IMG/VR virus record: IMGVR_UViG_3300044630_000654
Coordinates: 1 to 27,539 of that record
Direction: 5' to 3' (one strand)
DNA from: a virus
Length of the DNA stretch: 27,539 nucleotides
The notes beneath the pieces were generated by a model, which saw nothing but the letters and a program-made list of their open reading frames with translations, did not search any database and was not told where the DNA came from. The position numbers were made by a program, and so were the translations under genes. Of the stretch, positions 1-6,134 are shown piece after piece; position 1 is the stretch's first letter, and each line of letters starts with the position of its first letter.

Positions 1-4
1 GTGG

Positions 5-262
5 ATGGAGCAATCCAAGCGTGATTGTCCGAAGGGCAAGATCCCAGCAGTATTCTTCCGCCGTAACGGACGCAAAGAGTGGCTAGTCATAATGACCGCC
101 GACAGCGTGTGCGAATTAGCTCGACAGATCGCGCCTTCCAATGTGAAGATCGAATATGTGCCCAGCAATCCTATGTCAACCACAGTTGGTGCTGGATTTT
201 GGGTACACAATCAAGACGAACTTACCCCATACATACAACCAAAACTAAACCCAAATAAATAA
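5..262 (+). CDS. Hypothetical protein, 85 aa
   Basis: I do not recognise this protein. It is small and mixed in charge, with a Lys/Arg-rich N-terminus (residues about 5-25), a central alternating hydrophobic stretch suggesting beta strands, and a Pro/Asn/Lys-rich tail. It ends 13 bases before the SSB-like gene and is probably in the same transcript, which makes a DNA-metabolism role possible but unproven. The ATG lies only 5 bases into the window, so its ribosome binding site cannot be seen and the true start could lie upstream. Confidence 0.6.
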   Translation: MEQSKRDCPKGKIPAVFFRRNGRKEWLVIMTADSVCELARQIAPSNVKIEYVPSNPMSTTVGAGFWVHNQDELTPYIQPKLNPNK

Positions 263-275
263 AGGAGATACTACA

Positions 276-917
276 ATGGCACTAACCATAAGTGAATCGC
301 AGAAGATGGAACGCAAGTTGCCCGAAGCTGGCGCAACTGTTGGCGTTCTTTACAGCCTAGTCGATCTAGGCCACCAGAAAACCAATTGGGACAACCAGGA
401 GAAGTGGACACCTAAAGTCCGCTTGACCTTTGAGTTGCCCGATCAAACCGATGAGTTCGAGGTCGAGGAGAATGGCAAACGCACCACGATCCAAAAGCCT
501 ATGGTCGTTTCCATCGAGCAGACCCGCAGCCTTGGCGAGAAAGCAAGCTTGCGGAAACTGCTTGAGCAGTGGAGAGGCCAGACTTTCACCTCCAAGGAAC
601 TCCAGGCGTTCAGCTTGAAGAACCTATTGGGCAAGCCAGCTATGCTCACGCTGATCCACAAGACCAGCCAGCAGGGTCGGCAATACTGCGCCATCGCAGG
701 TGCATCCAAACTACCCAAGGGAATGAAAGCACCAGCTACCACCACCAACGATCAGTTGTATTACGAGATCGAGCAGGGTGAAGCTGGTCAGTTCAATGAT
801 ATGCCCGATTGGTTGCAGGAAAAGATTCGTGCTTCCAAGGAGTTTGCTACCGCTGCTGGCAAGTCCACGGCCACTAAGGTCGAGCTTGATGCAGACGGCA
901 ACCAAGTGCCATTCTAA
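276..917 (+). CDS. Single-stranded DNA-binding protein-like phage protein
   Basis: The 213-aa protein resembles a phage family usually found next to recombination nucleases and often annotated as single-stranded DNA-binding protein. Seen: a beta-rich N-terminal half (residues about 20-135) with alternating hydrophobic and charged residues (VLYSLVDLG, KVRLTFELP), and an acidic tail ending in Val-Pro-Phe, recalling the acidic Pro-Phe tip by which bacterial SSBs recruit partners. Start choice is firm: AAGGAGAT lies a few bases upstream of the ATG. It is followed after 5 bases by a PD-(D/E)XK nuclease, which fits a recombination/replication module. Function is inferred from family memory and the C-terminal motif; a different OB-like recombination protein is possible. 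Confidence 0.65.
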   Translation: MALTISESQKMERKLPEAGATVGVLYSLVDLGHQKTNWDNQEKWTPKVRLTFELPDQTDEFEVEENGKRTTIQKPMVVSIEQTRSLGEKASLRKLLEQWRGQTFTSKELQAFSLKNLLGKPAMLTLIHKTSQQGRQYCAIAGASKLPKGMKAPATTTNDQLYYEIEQGEAGQFNDMPDWLQEKIRASKEFATAAGKSTATKVELDADGNQVPF

Positions 918-922
918 ATCAA

Positions 923-1741
923 ATGGCTCTTACAATCACAGCGAAAGAGCCTACTAATTCCCGTCTGGTCGCTACTGACCAGGCGGGACATTGGTACACA
1001 GCCGAGGGTGAATCCGCCCACGTTGTGATTGGCAAGAACGGGAAAGAAAGAAACACAACCGTAGCCGATGCGCGCCAGATGGGATTGTACCCATCCGTAA
1101 CCAGCGTGCTTGGCATTATGGATAAGCCGCAATTGACGGCGTGGAAGATAGAGCAGGCAATCATGTCCTCGCTCACACTTCCGAAGGAGGCAGATGAAAC
1201 GCTCGAAACCTACGCTCGAAGAGTGGTTAAGGACTCTAAAGAATCAACAACGAAGGCAGCTGAACATGGCACGAAAATGCACACGGAAATGGAAAACATC
1301 CTATTGGGACGTTCTCCTTCCGAGGATGAAGTCCTCAAGCCGTACATTGAAACCTTTAAGAAGTGGGCGGACGCAAACATCGAGAAAACCTACTGGTGCG
1401 AAAAAGGTCTGGTCGGTGCTGGTTATGCTGGAAGATCCGATGCCTATGTAAGAATGAAGGGTATTGGTGACGCAATGATCGACTTGAAGAATCGTAAGGT
1501 TAACCCTAAGTACGATCCTTTCTACGATACAGATTGCGCCCAGCTTTGGGCGTACCGAAACGCAAGCGAGAATCCTAAGTGTGCCTGCGTGTCGGTGGTC
1601 CTAGCGTCAAACGATGCTACCAAGCTGATGACGAAGGTATGGGACGAAGACGAACTCTACCAAGCTGGTATTGCCTTCTGCGCGATGCAGAAAGTATGGG
1701 CTTGGGTCAAAGGCTATACGCCTCCTGGGATGAAGTTATGA
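923..1741 (+). CDS. PD-(D/E)XK family nuclease (RecB/Cas4-like exonuclease)
   Basis: The 272-aa protein shows the RecB-like nuclease motifs in order: a His in GTKMHTEME (H120), an Asp in GRSDAYV (D173), the catalytic D-X-K in IDLKNRK (D187, K189), and the following QLWAYR motif (Q207) typical of RecB/Cas4-type members. Known members of this superfamily cut or resect DNA ends with Mg2+. Together with the SSB-like gene just upstream it probably makes single-strand ends for phage recombination or replication. The ATG at 923 has no clear Shine-Dalgarno sequence and sits 5 bases after the previous stop, so translation may be coupled. The superfamily is clear; the substrate (5' exonuclease or structure-specific) is not. 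Confidence 0.85.
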   Translation: MALTITAKEPTNSRLVATDQAGHWYTAEGESAHVVIGKNGKERNTTVADARQMGLYPSVTSVLGIMDKPQLTAWKIEQAIMSSLTLPKEADETLETYARRVVKDSKESTTKAAEHGTKMHTEMENILLGRSPSEDEVLKPYIETFKKWADANIEKTYWCEKGLVGAGYAGRSDAYVRMKGIGDAMIDLKNRKVNPKYDPFYDTDCAQLWAYRNASENPKCACVSVVLASNDATKLMTKVWDEDELYQAGIAFCAMQKVWAWVKGYTPPGMKL

Positions 1742-1809
1742 TCGACCCAGCAGATGTCTTATGGCTAGAAGGATTACTGGACGAATTCTATAGGAGGCTT
1801 GCAAAATGA
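1738..1809 (+). CDS. Possible 23-aa peptide
   Basis: A 23-codon frame begins in an ATGA overlap with the nuclease stop and ends in another ATGA overlap with the next gene. The peptide is acidic then basic and could form one amphipathic helix (LEGLLDEFYRRL). AGGAGG at about 1791-1797, within this frame, is the ribosome binding site of the following gene. The double stop-start overlap matches the style of the whole block, which is the main reason to list it. It may be only a coupling leader rather than a functional protein. Confidence 0.35.
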   Translation: MIDPADVLWLEGLLDEFYRRLAK

Positions 1810-2102
1810 ATGCACCCACAATTCAAGAGATGGGCAACGCTGCACAAGAGATAGTCTGGCGCGTGATGGGTAAGGGATCGGACAAGTCTGCCTACGGAGA
1901 CTGGCTGGTTAAGGATAGGCCGACTCACGACTACCATATTGCCAGAGCGATTCGTCACCTAGCCACAGCGCAGATGCAGTTGCACAAGTCCTCGCCTTGT
2001 CCAGATAATAACGGTGAAACAAGTGTTGACCATCTTGAGCGTGCGCTGGTAAGGTCGCTCTTCGTGTTAGCACAAATCAAAAAGGAAGTACCAAGATTAT
2101 GA
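1806..2102 (+). CDS. Conserved small phage protein, 98 aa
   Basis: Function unknown. Two helical segments stand out: residues about 40-60 (HIARAIRHLATAQMQLH) and about 74-93 (DHLERALVRSLFVLAQIKK). The RHL...A / DHLERA pattern faintly recalls the helical core of phage dATP/dGTP pyrophosphohydrolase-type proteins, but the protein is short and the metal-binding set is not convincing, so no enzyme name is given. It has a strong AGGAGG ribosome binding site and joins both neighbours by ATGA overlaps, so it is probably expressed with the nuclease. Confidence 0.6.
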   Translation: MNAPTIQEMGNAAQEIVWRVMGKGSDKSAYGDWLVKDRPTHDYHIARAIRHLATAQMQLHKSSPCPDNNGETSVDHLERALVRSLFVLAQIKKEVPRL

Positions 2103-2371
2103 TTATGGAAGATGTAAGTGTTGATTTTGAGTTTAATGGAGAAAAGTACACTGCGTATGGCAACGCAGAGATTGATACTATCACCGAGGATATTGGTCCA
2201 GTTGGCTACAGAGAACATTGCTTTGCCGAGGTGGTCAACAATGTGACCATGTCAAAGATTGAAATCTCAACTGCTACTGAGGACATCAAGAATCCAAGCA
2301 AGGAATTGCTGGAAAAGGCTGATGATCTTTTGTCCATTCAAGCAACAGAAGATTTTGACGCTGGCAAATGA
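2099..2371 (+). CDS. Hypothetical acidic protein, 90 aa
   Basis: Not recognised. The protein is strongly acidic. The N-terminal half (residues 3-60) alternates hydrophobic and polar residues as in a beta sheet, and the C-terminal third is helical (ELLEKADDLLSI). An ATGA overlap links it to the upstream gene and another to the downstream one. A second in-frame Met lies two codons later, so the start may be 2105 rather than 2099. No catalytic motif is visible. Acidic small phage proteins in such positions are sometimes inhibitors or DNA mimics; that is only a possibility here. Confidence 0.5.
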   Translation: MIMEDVSVDFEFNGEKYTAYGNAEIDTITEDIGPVGYREHCFAEVVNNVTMSKIEISTATEDIKNPSKELLEKADDLLSIQATEDFDAGK

Positions 2372-2505
2372 AGATCACTCGCGTAGTTAAGATTGACGGA
2401 GGCTGGGAGCTTTACGGCATATCCGAAAAGGAAAAGAAAGAGATCCAGGTTGGATTTTGCGGCGAGAACCTACCGCTGGATGCTTGGGTTAGGATTGAGA
2501 AATGA
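2368..2505 (+). CDS. Hypothetical protein, 45 aa
   Basis: A 45-codon gene too short for most gene callers. It starts in an ATGA overlap with the 90-aa gene and ends in an ATGA overlap with the next. The product is a compact, probably beta-rich, Lys/Glu-rich polypeptide with a single Cys. It has no membrane segment or known motif. Support comes from the unbroken overlap chain and ordinary amino-acid composition. Confidence 0.5.
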   Translation: MKITRVVKIDGGWELYGISEKEKKEIQVGFCGENLPLDAWVRIEK

Positions 2506-2657
2506 AGCTGGCCTTGTCTTGGATCTGTTATCAGATCGGTGATCTGATTAGCCTCACGCTGATGAGGTTTGGCTACGCCTACAGTATCTACAACAAGATG
2601 ATGATCTGGTCATCCGCGCTGGATGAGCATGGCAAAATATGGAAGAACGTAAAATGA
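2502..2657 (+). CDS. Small conserved phage protein, 51 aa
   Basis: The 51-aa product begins MKLALSWICYQIGD and is rich in Trp, Tyr and Met. This pattern (MKL..SW..Y.IGDL.S, then Y..YN..M.WS..LD..GKIWK) is familiar from many tailed phages, where the protein is annotated as hypothetical. The hydrophobic first half could lie at a membrane or form a helical hairpin. It overlaps both neighbours by ATGA. Function unknown; family recognition is from memory. Confidence 0.65.
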   Translation: MKLALSWICYQIGDLISLTLMRFGYAYSIYNKMMIWSSALDEHGKIWKNVK

Positions 2658-2842
2658 AAATAGGAACTATAAAATTTGGCAAGTCAAGACCAGCCCCAAA
2701 GGCAGTTATTGTCGATGTGTCTTACGATAAAGAGACTGAGACAGCCTTGTTTAAGGCTGGATTAGATTTGTTAAAAAAAGATAAGGAAGCCGTGATTGAA
2801 TATGTAATTCAAAAATCATTGGCATATCAATTAAAAAAATGA
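2654..2842 (+). CDS. Small paralogue A, precedes glycosyltransferase
   Basis: A 62-aa protein with a basic N-terminus (residues 1-18), a short hydrophobic strand (VIVDV), then helices carrying ALFKAG, KKDKEA and a Lys-rich end. The same order (VDV, ALxxAG, KDKxA, Tyr, KxL) is seen in the 66-aa product at 3948-4148, so the two look paralogous. The strand-then-two-helices layout is compatible with a ribbon-helix-helix-like fold, but this is unproven. I chose the ATG at 2654 because it makes the usual ATGA overlap; an in-frame ATG at 2639 would add five residues. It overlaps the glycosyltransferase gene by ATGA. Confidence 0.6.
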   Translation: MKIGTIKFGKSRPAPKAVIVDVSYDKETETALFKAGLDLLKKDKEAVIEYVIQKSLAYQLKK

Positions 2843-3504
2843 AACAAGCATTAGTAACTCAATCGTTTGGCGAGGATTGGCAGAAGATTATTGATCTGAC
2901 TAGGCCGAGGATGGAGGCGTACTGCAAACGCCACAGCACTGACTTCATTCTGATCGACAAGCCGCTCACGCATCCAGCCCAATACTCCAAGTCTGCGATT
3001 GGAAACATTATGGCAACGAAGGGCTACGAGCAGGTCACATTCGTTGACGCTGATGTTCTAATTGCAAACGATTGCCCGAAGCTGTCCGAGGACGCTGGGG
3101 TGTTCTGTGCTTTTGACGAAGGAGCTTACCTGGATCGAAAGCCAGATATGGTCAAGCTGGCTGGAGCTTTCGGCGGCGTGATCGAGCCGAAGTTTTACGT
3201 AAACACTGGTGTATTTGTAGTTCATACCAAGGCCGTTGGTGTTCTATCAATGCCACCCATTGGCCTACACCCAAACCACTTCGCCGAGCAGACTTGGCTC
3301 AACGTGATGGCGCACCTGTGGGAAATTCCCCTAACCGATCTTGACCCGTCCTTCAATTGTATGACCAGCGTTGAGTCGCATTTTGGCTTGGACCGCTACA
3401 AGGATGCGATGATTATTCATTACGCTGGGCAGTCAAACGATCTAACTAGATTATCTAACCAGATTAAAGAAGACGAAGCGAAGCTGGTGGAGCTGGGTCG
3501 GTGA
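2839..3504 (+). CDS. GT8-like glycosyltransferase
   Basis: The 221-aa protein looks like a GT-A fold nucleotide-sugar transferase, nearest to glycosyltransferase family 8. Seen: a Lys-x-x-Ile region (KSAIGNIMATKGYEQ), the metal-binding DxD as FVDADVLI (D70, D72), the acceptor-side motif FYVNTGVFVV (residues 119-128) and a C-terminal IIHYAGQS. Family 8 enzymes move a sugar from UDP- or GDP-sugar with Mn2+. At 221 aa it is short, basically the catalytic core without a membrane anchor, so it would act in the cytoplasm. The gene starts in an ATGA overlap with a small paralogous protein. Target unknown: host surface glycan, virion protein or modified phage DNA are all possible. Confidence 0.75.
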   Translation: MKQALVTQSFGEDWQKIIDLTRPRMEAYCKRHSTDFILIDKPLTHPAQYSKSAIGNIMATKGYEQVTFVDADVLIANDCPKLSEDAGVFCAFDEGAYLDRKPDMVKLAGAFGGVIEPKFYVNTGVFVVHTKAVGVLSMPPIGLHPNHFAEQTWLNVMAHLWEIPLTDLDPSFNCMTSVESHFGLDRYKDAMIIHYAGQSNDLTRLSNQIKEDEAKLVELGR

Positions 3505-3821
3505 GGTCAACCCAGCTATGTCGCGGTGATTACGATGATAGGTTGCAGCAGTTGGCTGGGGAGGTTGCACTCCAGGCTATCCGCGACCTGCGGATGCTAC
3601 GCAAGCGCGGGATGGTTAAGGGCATGAAGATAATTAAGGATCACCAAGGCGTGCCACTCAACGATGCACTGGAGTATAAGAACTCGCACGAAGTACAGAA
3701 GCTACTGCGTTATTTTAAGACGGGCGTTGTCTCCTGGTGGTGCAGAGCCAGCGGGGTGCAGATCGATAACCGCACGTTGCTACGGAAGCTAAAGGAAAAC
3801 GACTATGTTCTGCCTACTTGA
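3501..3821 (+). CDS. Conserved hypothetical phage protein, 106 aa
   Basis: Starts with GTG in a GTGA overlap with the glycosyltransferase stop. The protein is basic and mainly helical (RLQQLAGEVALQAIRDLRMLRK is split over residues about 14-35) with a conserved-looking VVSWWCRASG at about 76-85 and a basic C-terminal helix (RTLLRKLKEN). The basic helices suggest nucleic-acid binding, but no named domain is recognised. A short ATG further in (3597) would lose the first helix and is less likely. Confidence 0.55.
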   Translation: MRSTQLCRGDYDDRLQQLAGEVALQAIRDLRMLRKRGMVKGMKIIKDHQGVPLNDALEYKNSHEVQKLLRYFKTGVVSWWCRASGVQIDNRTLLRKLKENDYVLPT

Positions 3822-3951
3822 TCTAGGCTCAATAGTTTGGGTAATTGCTTCTTTTATCCTTTACAGTTCGATGACATTATCGGCAATCTACTGTGCGTTG
3901 TTCATCATCTTCAAACTGATTGACTACATAAGAAAGGAACTGGATCTATGA
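3805..3951 (+). CDS. Small membrane protein, 48 aa
   Basis: A 48-codon frame not long enough for routine calling. It overlaps the 106-aa gene by 17 bases and ends in an ATGA overlap with the next. The product is almost wholly hydrophobic from residue 8 to 40 (IVWVIASFILY, then AIYCALFIIFKLI), enough for one long or two short membrane spans, followed by a charged tail (YIRKELDL). It is probably an inner-membrane peptide. A holin-like or superinfection-exclusion role is possible but not shown. Confidence 0.5.
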   Translation: MFCLLDLGSIVWVIASFILYSSMTLSAIYCALFIIFKLIDYIRKELDL

Positions 3952-4148
3952 GGAAAAGAAAAGGCAAGGGTATTAAGCTGGTCAAGGTTGAGGAGTACGA
4001 GGCCGTCAAGATTTTTGTCGATGTGGACGATGATCTTTACGAGGCTCTGGCCGAAGCTGGCCGTCAACACATCGCCAAGGACAAGGTTGCTTGCTTCACC
4101 TACGCACTCAACAAGGCGTTGCTGGAAATGATTGAGGAACTCAAATGA
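3948..4148 (+). CDS. Small paralogue B, precedes 2OG oxygenase
   Basis: A 66-aa protein with a very basic N-terminus (MRKRKGKGIKLVK), a strand FVDVD, a helix with ALAEAG, then AKDKVA and a C-terminal helix ending EMIEELK. These landmarks match the product at 2654-2842 in order and spacing, apart from a two-residue gap, indicating duplication. It begins at the ATGA overlap with the membrane peptide and ends at the ATGA overlap with the oxygenase gene. The ribbon-helix-helix-like layout would allow DNA binding, but no operator is known. Function not established. Confidence 0.6.
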   Translation: MRKRKGKGIKLVKVEEYEAVKIFVDVDDDLYEALAEAGRQHIAKDKVACFTYALNKALLEMIEELK

Positions 4149-4717
4149 CTGAGTTTAAGCAGAAGGTTTTAACCGCATCAGTAGATCGCTACGTCCTAAC
4201 CAAGACGCAGTGCGAGATGCTGCGCCAGGATGCAGAAGTGATCGGGATGAAGCGTGCACCTGTGCTGTCGAAGGATGGCGTGACCCGTACGGTATCACGT
4301 ACGCGAACTTGCTCATCGTGCTGGATACCTTTCGCCAAACATTACGAGTGGATCTACAATGTGATGCGCGAGATAACGGAAGGCATCAATGCCGAGCAAT
4401 GGCGTTTCGACATCCAAGGCATCCAACAGTTGCAGATACTGCGATACCGCCCACTACAGAAGTTCTCTTGGCATTGGGACACCTACACATCCGAAGCACC
4501 AGTACGCAAGCTGACTGCTGTGGTGAACCTGTCCGCGCCAGAGGAGTATATCGGTGGCGGGTTGCAGGCCAAGGCTGATATGGTGAACACTCAGTTCATC
4601 CGAGAGCAGGGAGCAGGTTGCTGGTTTCCATCCTACATAGAACACAGAGCGCGTGCGCCTATCTGGGGAACACGCTGGGTGTTGGTGGCTTGGTTTACTG
4701 GACCTGCTTGGCGATAA
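4145..4717 (+). CDS. 2-oxoglutarate/Fe(II)-dependent oxygenase (prolyl-hydroxylase-like)
   Basis: The 190-aa protein has the double-stranded beta-helix signature of Fe(II)/2OG dioxygenases. Seen: the iron ligands H110 and D112 in SWHWDTYT, the strand LTAVVNLS, the turn EEYIGGGL (residues 134-140), the distal histidine H167 in YIEHRARAP, and R177 in GTRWVLVAWF, placed to hold the 2OG carboxylate. The length fits the compact phage and PKHD-type hydroxylases. Such enzymes hydroxylate peptides, nucleobases or small molecules. The gene sits in an overlap chain between a small basic protein and a conserved phage protein. Substrate unknown; family call strong. Confidence 0.82.
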   Translation: MTEFKQKVLTASVDRYVLTKTQCEMLRQDAEVIGMKRAPVLSKDGVTRTVSRTRTCSSCWIPFAKHYEWIYNVMREITEGINAEQWRFDIQGIQQLQILRYRPLQKFSWHWDTYTSEAPVRKLTAVVNLSAPEEYIGGGLQAKADMVNTQFIREQGAGCWFPSYIEHRARAPIWGTRWVLVAWFTGPAWR

Positions 4718-5343
4718 TGGCAACGCTCAACGAAAACATACCTAGCTTCAAGGCTATGGTGAGGAAGTCATTCTTTACCAAGACCGAGGAGGACACGGAG
4801 TTTTACAACGTCTATGTATTCGCCTTGCAATCTTGCGCTGGGGCAATCCTAACCTTCCACGTTATGACTGACTCTGGAATGCTGCGGAGTCGAGTACCGC
4901 TATCTGAGATATACACTCACGAGCCAGAGGCCGACATCCCATTCAATTACAAACAGCTTTGGGATTGTTTCTCCGAGAATGTTACCGTGACCGAGTACAG
5001 CTTCCTTGCCTACCATCGCGCACAGATTCTACTACGGGATGCGACCAAGGTATGGGGTACATACTTGTTTACGGTGGATTGGTTTAACAACCCATACTCA
5101 GATGAGCCATCCGACTACAAGTGCGGCCATGTCTTCGCTGGTGACGATGGTTACTTGCTCTGTATGCCCAACAACCGAATCTTCTGGCGCGACTCCAATT
5201 GGGTTACCAAGAAGTTGCCAGATAACTTAAAGCAGTTTCGTGTTGATACCGAACTGCCCAGCGTAGAGAATCAGAGTGACAAGTGGGTGACGGAAGATAC
5301 AGATTCTTTTTACTATGATCTTCGCAAGGAGGAGACGGCATGA
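4717..5343 (+). CDS. Conserved phage protein, 208 aa
   Basis: The reading frame is open from 4618, but the likely start is the ATG at 4717, which forms a TAATG overlap with the oxygenase stop. The protein is rich in aromatic residues and Asp/Glu, with conserved-looking blocks VRKSFFTKTEEDTEFYNVY (residues about 12-30), QLWDCFSE, LFTVDWFNN and YKCGHVFAGDDGYLLC. These blocks are familiar from hypothetical proteins of environmental phages, where I know of no assigned function. It is soluble, without signal peptide or membrane helix. It may work with the preceding oxygenase given the tight coupling; that is inference. Confidence 0.65.
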   Translation: MATLNENIPSFKAMVRKSFFTKTEEDTEFYNVYVFALQSCAGAILTFHVMTDSGMLRSRVPLSEIYTHEPEADIPFNYKQLWDCFSENVTVTEYSFLAYHRAQILLRDATKVWGTYLFTVDWFNNPYSDEPSDYKCGHVFAGDDGYLLCMPNNRIFWRDSNWVTKKLPDNLKQFRVDTELPSVENQSDKWVTEDTDSFYYDLRKEETA

Positions 5344-5546
5344 ATGAGATTTACGAAAGGGTTGAGATTAAGGTGCTGGGCGAATTGCTTGAGAGCAATA
5401 CTTGTCAACCTGGAAAGCTAATAGATCAGCGCACAACGCCTCTTGCATGGATTATGAATCAAATGCTTTACGACAAATTTCACGGACACGGCTGGGTGTT
5501 GGACCTCTTGGCTGGTAGCTTTGTGAAACAGAAGGAGAACAAATAA
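5340..5546 (+). CDS. Hypothetical protein, 68 aa
   Basis: Starts in an ATGA overlap and ends in a TAATG overlap. It opens with a helical acidic segment, has a single Cys and a conserved-looking LAWIMNQMLYDKFHGHG stretch, and closes with a basic tail (VKQKENK). There is no recognised domain. Upstream AAGGAGGAG (about 5325-5333) is a strong ribosome binding site, so it is probably translated well in its own right. Confidence 0.5.
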   Translation: MNEIYERVEIKVLGELLESNTCQPGKLIDQRTTPLAWIMNQMLYDKFHGHGWVLDLLAGSFVKQKENK

Positions 5547-5725
5547 TGCCACTAGGTAAAGACGTATCGAAGAATATGAGTGAGTTGGCTAGGGATAACC
5601 GCAGAAAAGGTAGCGAGCGTGGAGCAGGCGGTAAGCCTCGCTCACGCGAGCAGATGATTGCCATTGCCCTATCCGCAGCAGGCAAGAGCAAGCCACGCAA
5701 GTTTCGGATGCGATCTGGTTCGTAA
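5546..5725 (+). CDS. Small basic phage protein (DUF6496-like), 59 aa
   Basis: A 59-aa, very basic product. The second half, RSREQMIAIALSAAGKSK, matches a pattern common in tiny phage proteins (R..EQ.IAIALS.AGKS), sometimes placed in the DUF6496 group; the family name is from memory. GAAGGAGAA lies about 8 bases before the ATG, and the start overlaps the previous stop as TAATG. Its charge suggests DNA or RNA binding, or packaging with DNA, but nothing more can be said. Confidence 0.55.
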   Translation: MPLGKDVSKNMSELARDNRRKGSERGAGGKPRSREQMIAIALSAAGKSKPRKFRMRSGS

Positions 5726-5904
5726 TGCAAGTCGAGGCTAAAGCTAGGCTCAAGTGGGCGCGCGAGATCCTTTCAATTGCACGCAATAAGCTTGTAGTTG
5801 AGAGGAATCGCGCGACTCACGGACACGCCATAGATATGATCCAGATCATTACGATGGTCGATGCAGCGAGCCTGGTGTGCAAGGAAGTGGTGGGTGAGGA
5901 ATGA
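5725..5904 (+). CDS. Hypothetical helical protein, 59 aa
   Basis: A 59-codon gene joined to its upstream neighbour by TAATG and its downstream one by ATGA. The product is predicted all-helical: an amphipathic basic helix (ARLKWAREILSIARNK) then a more hydrophobic one (AIDMIQIITMVDAASLVCKE). A single Cys lies near the end. No family is recognised. Position in the overlap chain is the main support. Confidence 0.45.
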   Translation: MQVEAKARLKWAREILSIARNKLVVERNRATHGHAIDMIQIITMVDAASLVCKEVVGEE

Positions 5905-6089
5905 AGAGCAAGGATGAGTTGGCGATGCAGGTGAAGAAGGAGTGGGATGAGCAGAACTTGAGATGGAAACTTTGGCTTGAAGCTGGTGGATTTAAGACTG
6001 AGATATTTTGTTACAGCAGTGCAGAGGAAGAGTATTCCAAATGCGTTAGGGAATTGGTTGACCACGCTTATCAGATGCAAAGCGTGTAA
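5901..6089 (+). CDS. Hypothetical protein, 62 aa
   Basis: Last gene of the overlap chain. It begins in an ATGA overlap and stops at 6089, after which a 45-base gap leads to the heptosyltransferase-like gene. The product is charged and helical, with Trp residues at about 15, 22 and 25 and a Cys near residue 37. No motif is recognised. The change from overlaps to a gap here suggests the end of one translational unit. Confidence 0.45.
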   Translation: MKSKDELAMQVKKEWDEQNLRWKLWLEAGGFKTEIFCYSSAEEEYSKCVRELVDHAYQMQSV

Positions 6090-6134
6090 AAAAGATTGAC
6101 TGATTAAAACAAACTAAATAGAAAGGCAGGCCAA

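Noticed and set aside
4618-4716. Upstream extension of the 208-aa gene
   Set aside because: It overlaps the end of the oxygenase, including its 2OG-binding arginine region; the TAATG at 4717 is the natural start.
6096-6124. TTGACT / TAGAAA promoter before the GT9-like gene
   Set aside because: The -10 matches only four of six and overlaps the ribosome binding site; transcription would start at the start codon.
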